Assembly: GCA_037178625.1 (NCBI GenBank)
Contig: JAWZXG010000025.1
Span: 186,001-250,000 of the forward strand
From: Skeletonema tropicum
Lineage: Eukaryota > Bacillariophyta > Thalassiosirophyceae > Thalassiosirales > Thalassiosiraceae
Length of the DNA: 64,000 bases
Reading direction: 5' to 3'
The notes under the pieces were generated by a model that did not search any database, had not been told where the DNA came from, and worked only from the letters and a program-made list of their open reading frames with translations. The translations under genes and the position numbers were made by a program. Of the stretch, positions 10,544 through 20,025 are shown in pieces. How positions within the stretch are numbered: the first letter of the stretch is position 1; every line of letters begins with the position of its first letter.

Positions 10544-13500
10544 CTATTCTTCTGTCTCATTTGGTACCATCCACCTGTAATTTGCGTTGTTTGTTGTTCT
10601 CTTAGCGCCGTCGACTGATGGTTCTCCGTAGATGTAAATTGTGTTGTAAGGATCGACGACAGTGTCACCTTTCTTGCCGCTCACGTTGAACACTCTCTTA
10701 TATTCCTCTCCGTTTTTTCTGTGCAAAAAGACGATTGACTTGTTCATTTCCTTCACGATCTGCGTAATAGCTGTCTTCAAAGGTAAGCCAAACAAGTTCT
10801 TTGCCCACTTCTCAGCCATCTGTTGCTCCTTCGTAGTCAACCCAATACGTTTGTTCGTTTTGTGCTTTTTCTTCCTTCCTCTCCATTTCATGTTACTCCA
10901 CGCGAGGTTGATGACGTCAAAGAATCCAGTTTGGTCGTACTGTTTTCCTACCTCATATCCTTCTACTGCTTCGAATGTTGTTTCGGTTCTTGCCACGACA
11001 TCGTCACTTTCAATCATCTCATCTATATCAGCTTCTGCTTCTGGAAGTGTAGGGAACAATTCATCAATGATTGCTTTTGCAATGTTTGTCATTAATCCTT
11101 CTCCCAAGATATCTTTACCAACTTTATTCTGTGCTGCTTTCACGGCTCTAGCTCTCAATTCATCCTTGCTCTCTCGTCCGTGGAGTTCGTGCTGCGTCGT
11201 ATTGCCTGACTGTTGCGACACGATCGTTTTACTGGCACAATCATTGGTGCGTTGCTTTTTCGAATTTGTCTCCTCTGTATCAGTTGTTGATCCATTTTTG
11301 TCTTTACTTTGATGCTTCTCCGACTTCCTCTTCTTACTCTCCTTTCTTTTGCTTGGCTTTCCCTCCTTGGTAGCAGCAGGTTTCGTTGGAAGTGTGTACG
11401 TACGGATGAGCTTGCCCTTAAGTTGCGCAGTCCCTCTGATCAAGTCACCCAGCTGCGTTAGCGATAACAACGATCCTGTCATTTGAAAGTCACTCGGTGA
11501 TTCGATTCTAGATGTGACCGTTTCATTCCCAATCTTTAGAACCTTCATCAACTGACTTGATGTTTTCACTGAGTCGCTTGTCGTTTTGAATCGCTTGTCT
11601 TTTCCGAAGAAGAGGTCTTGGAGCTTTCTCGGATTGCCTCTCTCTTTCTCTGCGGATCGAACCACATTCCAACAAAAGATGTGGCAAATGAGCTCTACTA
11701 GTGTCATATCACCAGGAGCTGTTACGATGGTCATCACATCTCTACCCTTAGTCGGTATCTTGCTTTGTCTTTTGGTTGAACTTGCACCTGTCTCATTCGT
11801 CACTCTGACCGCCTCAATGACGTTACTTGCCAATTGCTCTTTATCGAGACGTGAAGTCTTGTCCTTGTCTTTCTTTCTTACCAAGAATTCTCTGATAGCT
11901 TCACCGACCAAATCCTGGTTGTCTTCTCTCAATAGGTCTTCACTAACTTGGATGTCTTCAGGGGTAGAAGCAATGAGTTGCATGTACTCGTGTAATAGAT
12001 TCATTGTCACCATGAAGTTTAGTGCCGCGATATTCACATCTCTCTCTGTGCCTTCATCTTCCTTCAGCGTCTTCAGGACAACTGCGATCTCTTTTGCTGC
12101 CATACTAATCAATCCGAAACTTTTCGCTTGATTTCAATGAATAGATACTTGTTAGTCAAGGTACAACGAGCACAAGTTTACGAATGAAATGATACCAAGC
12201 TTGTTCTTACCAATACTCAATCTCAAATCATTCGCCATATCTTTGGTTTGCGACATGATGCTGAAGGCATTTAAAGTTTGATCAAGCAAGGCATCTGCGT
12301 TGAACAGTTTGGCAGACTCGACTGTGTAGACCAACGCTGCAGTACTTGTCGCCATGATCCCTTCAACTGACCTGTCCCATAGTTTAGGCGTGTCATTGTA
12401 TTTTCCATCAGTATCATCCTTGGGTATCACAATCGTGTTCACTCCTGATCTTGGCATAATAATTCCGCCTGCCAACATTGCGCTTATCTGCTTTGAGGTA
12501 AATAGCTGCATTCCATCAGTTTCAAGCAATGACTGTACCGCTACCGCGAGTGGGAAAAATCTGGCCATGCTGTGCTCAACAGTCATCGGGTAGTTCCCTG
12601 TAGAACCGAAGTTGTCCATATTACACTTGACAGGCAATTTGAGTACATCATTTGGTCCTCCACCATCAACTCTGAGCTGCACTTCGTTTTGGCACGTCTC
12701 GTATTCACGCATTGGATTCTCGTAGTATTGAGTGAGCGGCTCTTCGGTGAAACTTGGGTCATCTTCAAACTCTTCAAGTGTCCTTGCCGTTCGCGCTCTC
12801 AGCCCCTTTATGGTCAAAACTTTACCTTTGCTGACTATCTTACCGTTAGTACCAACTTCCTTCTCAGTCCAATCCTCATGGTCTCTTCTCACAGAATTAT
12901 GCTTAGTTAAGCCTCTGTATATATTTAGTACTGTTGATCCAAGCTTCCTTTTGCTCACGTTCTTGCTTTTCTCGGCTAGAAGAGTTTCCGCGAGGTGAGG
13001 CGCGGGGAAAGATTCGGTAGCAGTCCTTGATGCTACTGTAATGTGAGCGTCGAAGGGGTGGCTCAATATTGCATCACTGTCCGATTTTTTCAATTTCTCA
13101 AGAGCATTCTCCATGGCGTCATGTTCGTTATCTTCAATTCCTACGAATGAATTGGTCAAGAACGTCGGATCTCCGGGATTGCTTGGCTTGAAGAAGTAGC
13201 CTGACTCTCTCTTCACTTTGCATCGCAGCAGAGCTGCCAATAATGCTATCAAGCGGTGGTTGCCTTCAACAGCTGTGACATAGAATTTCAATGAAGCAGT
13301 GAAGGAAGTGTAGAAATGACCAAATCCCTCGATACCATCTTGGACTGCCACATTGACTTCATTTTGACTTTCATCTAGCCAATGGTGCTTTCTTGCAGTG
13401 CTCAAAAGCTTTCGTTGACCTTCGACTGTTGTCACATTAGCAGTTAATGCCTCTGATATTTCTCTTTTCGTTTCATCTGTGCCACTACCATCATCTCCGT

Positions 13501-14487
13501 TGAGTACGTCGATTAAGTGTGATAGCTCTGGAACATACGTGAATGGCAATCCGTAAGCCACACTAGTCCTCGCTTCTTCACTGGATGCAATCAATGACAT
13601 ATGAGTTGCATTGACTGGTTCTGTCTTCTCCTGTTATTAATGTGGAGTAGCATCAATCAAGTGTTAGTTGTGAGTTCAGCAACGGATCTATAAATCAATA
13701 TTCGTATAATCGCACAGTGAGCAATTATACAAATCAAGTAGCATGATGTAGTTTGGCTGCAGCAATCGATCGACGAATCAATATTACCAAAATTGTACAG
13801 TGATCAAATTTACAAATTCGTTCTGTGCAACATCGCAATCGATCAACGAATCAACATTCCCAAATTTGTACAGTGATCAATTTTACAAAATGGTTCGTTG
13901 CGCAGATTCAACAAAAGTAAACTCACGCAATCTTCCGCGGAATCATCCTCCGCTGCTTTCTTGCTGAAGTGTAAGTGTATCTGACTGTCGTTCATTTCTT
14001 TGTTGTCGCCGGATTTACCCGTAGCCACCAGTTTCAATAGCCCGAGTATCTTCTCTTGCTGTGGTACCGCTTGATTTACATTCTCCGCTACCAATTTGCC
14101 TTCTTTATCCAAATGGGTGAAGCAAACGAAAACCGTAGCACTAATTTTTGTTGGCAGGCCCGTATTTGTGCCTTTGATGTAATGCTCAGGTCGATCTTCC
14201 TCGACTTGCTGCGTAGTCGTTTCTGTACCTGCTGTTGGTTTGTCAGGGGTGATAACGTTGTTGGTGGTTGGTCTGGTGACAGCCTCGGCAGTATGATCGG
14301 TAGGTGTGTTATTCTTTCCGGGGGTGTTCATCTGGTTGTCCGGCGGACTCGTTGTCTCCTTTAACGTGCTTTTTGCGTCCACAGCTTCAGCTGCAGATTC
14401 AACCGCAGATTCAGTTGCATCTGTAGCTTCAGGTGAGTTCATGGTGTCGTCGTTATCGTGTTCAGTTGGATGTTGTTTGTCGGTCAT
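10544..14487 (-). CDS. Three-exon 1187-aa protein with ParB-like GNHR motif
   Basis: Exons 14487-13927, 13630-12211 and 12126-10544; introns 13631-13926 (296 bp) and 12127-12210 (84 bp) start GTGAGT/GTAAG and end CAG/AAG. Joined length is 1188 codons and one frame throughout. N-terminus is Thr/Ala/Glu-rich and disordered-looking (to about residue 100). Near residue 309 the motif VEGNHRLIALL, preceded by GIEGFGH and a hydrophobic strand, resembles motif II of ParB/sulfiredoxin-fold proteins, which bind or hydrolyse nucleotides. A Lys/Arg-rich stretch (KRKESKKRKSEK) in exon 3 is a likely nuclear-localisation signal. Shares the promoter at 14488-15353 with the MBD gene. ParB assignment rests on one motif; the gene structure is firm. 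Confidence 0.7.
13704..13887. repeat. Three near-palindromes inside the first intron of the ParB-like gene
   Basis: At 13704-13730, 13787-13813 and 13861-13887, cores GCACAGTGAGC, GTACAGTGATC and GTACAGTGATC flanked by AATT/TTTAC arms. Spacing 83 and 74 bp; the neighbouring word ATCGA-CGAATCAA also repeats, so the intron grew by tandem duplication. Confidence 0.7.
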
Positions 14488-15353
14488 GATTTGGTGGAGC
14501 GCTGTTGCGTTTTATGCGAGATCTGTGCGGCGGATTCGTTGGGTGCGGTGCTTTGCTCTGAATTACTTCCGGAACTTAAACTTGAAGTGTTGGGATTTTC
14601 CCCCCTCCTATCCCCGCTGAAATGCCCATTTTGATTGTCATTTAGATGCTATATCTTATGATTTAGATCTAAAAATCGCTTGATTTGTGCTAGAAAGGAC
14701 TTTTCCAGGCTAATTAAGTCAGATTGTCGATGAGCTTCTTCGTTCTTTCCGGTGTGCATCCCCGTCACCATCTATTTTCTTCATTTTTTCTCTGAGTGAC
14801 GTGGTAAACTTCGTTACTTAAGGAATTAGTACACTTGATTCCAATCGTCTTACGTCACAAAGTACCAGAAGTCAGGTGTTGGCAAAATCCAATGAACAAA
14901 AAAGTATTTAAGTTCATGCAGCAAGTACTCAGGTCGACATTGGCTCAATTACATTATCTGCCGAGTCGTCTATTGATGCAAGTCTAAATAGACGCCGACG
15001 TTGGTTGCCGACGTGTTTGCATTTGAATAACTGCCGATCTTTGGCCACGTACTGATCAATACGTCAGTTCTTAACTCCACGTCGACGTCTTGTGTTGAGC
15101 TGAATCTTTTTGTCGACGTGTTGTCGATGTGTTGAACCACAAGATCTTGTGTTGCCGACGTAGCTTACGAAGGAACTCGTTTACTTCATGACGTGGTTGG
15201 TTATTGATTGCATTGTTCTCTGCTGATTATTGAGCTGGTGCGTTGGCGGCGGTTATGTAGGCAGTTTGTACGTTGTCGAGCCGTTCAACAGCTCTCATAA
15301 ATTATGCATTGCATCATTTACATCATCACATTTCTACATTGTCCGAATAAATA
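14488..15353. promoter_or_regulatory. Divergent promoter region between the ParB-like and MBD genes
   Basis: 866 bp with no open frame I trust. The MBD-side half holds a cluster of CGACGT/ACGT cores (about 14996-15190) including GTCGACGT twice and TGACGTGG. Retained in all deletion derivatives, implying that the promoter is tolerated or needed. No palindrome of the intron/3' class. A perfect GATTTAGATCTAAAAATC-type short inverted repeat lies near 14660-14680. Confidence 0.5.
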
Positions 15354-18343
15354 ATGAAGTTTGGCAACACAAATCCAGTTATATCCACCGTTGGTAGTAA
15401 TGGTAAGGGCTTCCGTGCCGTGCGGAATCGGAGCAATGTCGATGCACGTCTTACTTCGTCAGGGGTCAAGACTGCCGCTAAACCGTCGGCTCCTGTCATT
15501 GCATTGAGCGTAACAGACATCAATTGGCGTTTGGTGCGTACCGACGATCGTATCTTCTCGCTGCTAGCGTCTGTTGCATTAGGCGATGGGTTTGACGTTG
15601 CCAAGTTGGAGAAGGAACAACTGCTCTTTTCTGCTCTTTCCGTCTTTGAAGTCGGGTCAATCAAGTACATCCTGAATGAACTGTCTGAACATTACCCGAA
15701 TGTCCCAGTTGGTAAGACTGATTCTACTGACAAAGATGATCTGGTGTCTGCAGCGGTCAACTTCTTAATGTTTGCCGCTATTGCTCAGAAAGGAGGTACA
15801 AGCCAAGCGCCGTACACTTCAAATTGTGAGCATTTTTGGTAAGAGAGAAGGTTAACCTTCGTGTGGTTCAATGATTTTGGTATTTTTGTTCATTGTACCG
15901 TTTTACAAATTCTGTCTTTCCTTTTTACTTACAAGTTTTTTTTTCAACCTTCAACTTCACACCAGTGATGAGAACGGGAAACTTGTACTTGAAGACAAAA
16001 CTCATTCGGGCTCCCGTGATCAACCTGTTCAAGATGATGATGAACCGGATTTGTCCGAGAAAGGTGCTGTCACGAAAAAGTCTAAACCGGTACCTGTCCG
16101 AGAGAAGGCCTCTCCTGATTCAACTATCATGTGAGTTTATTTTGTGTGCATGTGCACTGCCGCACTAAGTATCGCTTGCTTATTGAATCATTTTAGTATA
16201 ATCGATCACTGAACAATTTTACCTAATAAATAAATGCAACTGCCTTCTACATAGCGAGAATGAGTGGGTTGATTACACCCATTCAGATCTCTCGGATGGA
16301 TGGAAAAGGAAGAGTATCAAGCGTAAGGGCGGCAAATCCCGCGGAACTATTTACCACCATTACCTCTCCCCTGACAACAAAGTTTTCAAGAGTTTGACGC
16401 GAGCGAAGGCACATTCCTCTCCATCGAACGTCACTGAGACTGCTCCTCCCTCGTCTAAGTCGAATGGCAATCCTAATGACTTCGTTGATACTGTTGATTT
16501 GATTGCAAGAGGTGATATTGCTGATAGTGTACAACGACTCAGGAAACTCGTTGTAAATGAGTATCAAGAAACTTTTTCTGTTACGGACGATGTTGACAAT
16601 TTGGCAATGTCGAAATTAGCAAAGAAGATGCGATTGAAACAAATCATTACAGCTGGTGCGGATCATGTTCAGAGGCCGACCGGTGACAAGTTGGTACCGA
16701 GGAACACTTTTAGTATCCTCCACGCACTCGCTTGTGTAGTTGATAACGTGGCTCTCAACACAGAGGAGAAACTGCTGCCGTTCGTCGCTGATGTCATGTA
16801 TATGGCTGCGAATGAACCCTTCTATCCTCGTATCAAAAGAGTGATGGACGAATTCATTTATGAATGCGAATACTCATACAACAAAGTACATCGCTCGATT
16901 GACTGGTATTTCACATTGCTCGATGTATTGAGCACAATCATGTGTCTTGAAATTTGTGTGCTGCTGCCACCTGATGGATGCCATGGAGAAAGCGGTGAAA
17001 CGAGGATTGTTTCCTTCGCTCCAGGCGGGCTAAAGTGCCCAAGAAAAGTCTATTTCAGGCTACTCATTGACCGCACTATTACTGATTGTCGCCTCGGTGA
17101 TGGTGGTGACAATGTTGCTGGTGTGTCCGTTTATATCGAGAGGGATTTGGATTTGACCACTTCCGATGATGATGGTCTAGATGGTCATGACGATGATGAT
17201 CAATTCGATGATATCAGTGGTACTGACGAGCAATCAAAGCAAAATAATTCATCGGACCGCAGCAGTGATGAAATTGATGTTGTGAGGGATGATGGCTTTG
17301 TATCATCAGTATTCCAGCTGTTGAAGGAGACAAATAATTGGAATGAGTTGGAAGTGTCTGACCCAGGTGATAAGTTCGGCCTACCTTCATCAATTGCAAG
17401 AAGTTTACTTGCCTTTTTTCAAGAGACGAACCATCCGATGCAATGTTTTACTTACGAGTTATTCTTGAAATGGTGTGCTAGTCAGTTGGATGACTTTTGT
17501 AATAACGAGGTCTACGCTGAAGGCAGCAAAAAAGTTGTCGCAGAGTGGTTGAAAGAAGAGACTCATTTTAAGAGATCGCTCGCTCATTCAATTGATTGGT
17601 ACAAATCTCTGTTGAGCGCAATCTGTGTGCGTTGCCAAGTTAGAGTGGCGATTGCAATACCCCCTCACAAAGACTGGTCTGCGAAAAGTTTTACAGTCAT
17701 TAATTTACCTGATTGGGGGGCAAACAACATGACGGGTGTGGCGATTGATGACAGAAATCTTGTGTTTCGTCTACTTTATCAAGATCATGATTCAGGTAAC
17801 GATTGCATTGTTGGGGTCTCTGCGTTTCGTGTAAGCAAAGTTCAACCTGTGCAGAATCCGTATAAGAAACTGAGTGGTAGTCTTACCGCTGAGCAGAAGC
17901 GGGGTTCTATCCAGTTGACCAAAGCTACAAGCGAAGTAATTGAAGAAGTCAGTGATGCTAGTACTGCTAGGTCTCTTTTTACCACTCCTGTGAGGAAGAA
18001 GGTGGTTGGGAAGCCCACATCCTTGCTCGACCATGGTTCTCAACCGTGTAAACGCAGCATTGAAGACAGGTTAGCTCAAGAAAAAGCTGCTCTGTTGAAA
18101 AGGATCAAATTGTTGGAAAAGGGGAAGAGCAATGTTGTATCGTCTCCTGCAACTTCTTCGTCGATGGTTACTGCTGAAGAAGTGAAAGGTGAGTTCAAGT
18201 CGGGCGGTTCTACAAGCTTGACTGGTATGGAGGTATTGGGGAGCGAGAGTACTATAGGTGATCATAGTCACAATGGCGGTGGCGGTGGCGGTGGAGCATG
18301 GCAAAACGTGGATATTTCTTCTGTCACGACTGGTACATCATGA
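15354..18343 (+). CDS. MBD-domain protein, 912 aa, three exons
   Basis: Exons 15354-15838, 15966-16130, 16255-18343; introns of 127 and 124 bp, GT-AG, frame-preserving. Residues about 221-266 match the methyl-CpG-binding domain pattern: GW-x-RK, RKGGKS-x-G, HYLSP, K-x-F-K-S. Downstream are two diverged copies of one domain (roughly residues 293-500 and 565-720), each ending SIDWY-x-x-LL then a hydrophobic strand and PP. An acidic Asp-rich linker lies between them. Near residue 820 a charged helix (RLAQEKAALLKRIKLLEKGK) looks like a coiled coil; a short Gly run follows. The last codons may be altered by the deletion joining helicase sequence at about 18338. Likely nuclear DNA or chromatin reader; methyl-DNA binding is inferred. 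Confidence 0.82.
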
Positions 18344-18804
18344 TAATAGATCCAGCAGATGAGTTGTGGGAGATTAGCAAGTTTCTTGGAACAATGTACG
18401 TGGCTACCAGCAGAGGCAAAACACTTGGCTCCAAAGATCAAGCATACCCGTCGGACAGTGCCATATACTGGACCGGAAGCAACATTTCAACGAACCGATT
18501 AAAAAATTGCAAGAGAAAGCAAAATGGCCAGTTCTGCGAATCGTACAAGAAGCGAGCAAATTGGGTGAAATACTTGGAGGGGAAGGCAGAAGAGTCGAAG
18601 ACAAGGTATAGCAAGAGAAAGTTGGAAGAAATCACAGAAACATCGTACGCAGCAGCAATCAAGGGCAATTTCATCAAAGACAGGACAGACCTGACAACCA
18701 GGATTACCAACATCATAACCAACCCGAACAAGAAGTGGAAAGAAGCGAAGAAGGATCATGAAATCCCAAGTGATTACTTCGCAGGATCTTCATCTGGTGA
18801 TTAG
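18344..18804 (+). pseudogene. Helicase C-terminal remnant (copy B)
   Basis: Equivalent to 4755-5212 of copy A: from MIIDPADELWEISKF through YVATSRGK to the TAG stop. The rest of the helicase, including the ATPase core, was removed by a deletion joined to the end of the MBD gene. Not functional. Confidence 0.85.
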
Positions 18805-19324
18805 TAAAATTGATCACTGCACAGTTTTACAAAACAGACACTTTCTCAACACAAAGAATACAACAACTCAATTAAGCGTCTGCATCTGGTGATCAGTAAA
18901 ACATCTGCAAGCGCACGATTCGATATATCAAGCACAGTTTTACAAAAAGACATTTTCTCGTGACGAAGAAAGACAAAAACTAAATCGACTAACGCCCGTG
19001 TAAAACCTGTATTTCTTTCTCGTACAGACCGATTTAGATGCTCAAAAAGCGCATCTAGTACAGTCAATTTCTCGCTTTCAACAGGTACTTCTTGCTTTCT
19101 ACATAGGAACACATACAGATCCTACGCCGGTAGTCTCTACCGAGGACTCTACGTGTCCCTAAAGTAAACCTTCTCACTAAAAAACACATGTACTGATTCC
19201 TACCTATAACTCTGTAGAATAATGGGGGTGAAAAATAATGAATTTTCCCACCTGTAATAGAAGGGCACCTGCGGCCCCCTATTACGCTGCTCTGCACTCC
19301 ATGAACGGGGGCCCCGAGGGCCGA

Positions 19325-20004
19325 TCAGTCTCCTCTTTAGTTGACTGAGGCTCTAGGGCTTCATTATAGATGTTCATCAAGACGTTTTCATCTTTGAATT
19401 CGTCCTTGTTTTTCATAGGACGGGAGATGCCATCAATTTCAAGGACTTTCTCTTTGAAATGCATAGTAACTCCCCAAGCATGAAGGGTTTTAACACCAAT
19501 AATGGCGTCGTATTGAACGCTCCTCCTGTTGTGGATGCGTCTGATGTCAGCAGTACAAGACATAATCTTACTTTGAGAATACTCCGGAAGCAAGAAAGAT
19601 AGTTCTGCGACTTCACTTGTGTTGAACTGGCCATTGGACGTAGTCCACACATTTGGATGAGCTAGAGGTATAGGGTCAAAAGCCTTTACTTCTTCATCGG
19701 GCAGAAAGATGATGTCATCATCTGCACCGGAGTCAAGTAATAAAACCAAGGGGCGTGAGTTACGGTTTCCCTTCTTGGTCAGGGACGCTGCGACAACAAC
19801 AGTCTTAAGTCCATTTCCCCTGATTACTTTTTGACGAAGCGATGCGTGCATGTCTTTTACACCGCTCCAATCGGGTATGACACCTTTAATCAGCGAATGG
19901 TCAAGGTTATACAAATCAAAATCGATAGTATTAGGTTTCCTTCGTTTAACTGAACGTTCATAAGAATCAGATTCATTATTTAGTTTTAAGTTTCTATTTT
20001 CCAT
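19325..20004 (-). CDS. pro: Retroelement aspartic protease region
   Basis: Starts ATG at 20002-20004 and runs in the same frame into RT once copy B is removed. Active-site LLLDSGADDDII and the second family signature YDAIIG are present. The upstream gag frame ends in a TGA only seven codons before this ATG, in the same frame. Cleaves the Gag-Pol polyprotein in particle maturation. In retroelement 2 the same region has two extra C bases in a C-run (frameshift). Confidence 0.85.
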
Positions 20005-20025
20005 TCGAGTGTCGGACCCAATGAT

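Larger units (their letters stand above)
8280..19324 (+). mobile_element. HelA copy B: most complete Helitron2-like element, 11 kb
   Basis: Left end TAAACAGGGGCGCGC at 8280; left 13-bp repeat GGCCCTCGGGGCC at 8348-8360; right repeat GGCCCCGAGGGCC at 19310-19322; end at 19324. Inserted between A and T of the retroelement 1 pol gene without duplication or loss. Gene order: 133-aa (-), 289-aa (+), ParB-like 1187-aa (-), MBD 912-aa (+), helicase remnant (+). Relative to copy A it lacks most of the helicase gene (join near 18338, microhomology CATGATAATAG). The asymmetric inverted repeats, A-T target and PIF1 helicase are hallmarks of the Helitron2/Helentron group. Confidence 0.9.

Noticed and set aside
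10662..11312. Long + strand open frames (also 11586-12131 and 12572-12998)
   Set aside because: Antisense to exons of the spliced 1187-aa gene, whose frame and splice sites are better supported.
13704..13887. Short regularly spaced repeats as a CRISPR array
   Set aside because: Only three diverged palindromes within a spliceosomal intron of a eukaryotic gene.
8280..19324. Endogenous virus or Polinton, suggested by hairpins after genes
   Set aside because: No capsid, polymerase B, packaging ATPase or long terminal inverted repeats.
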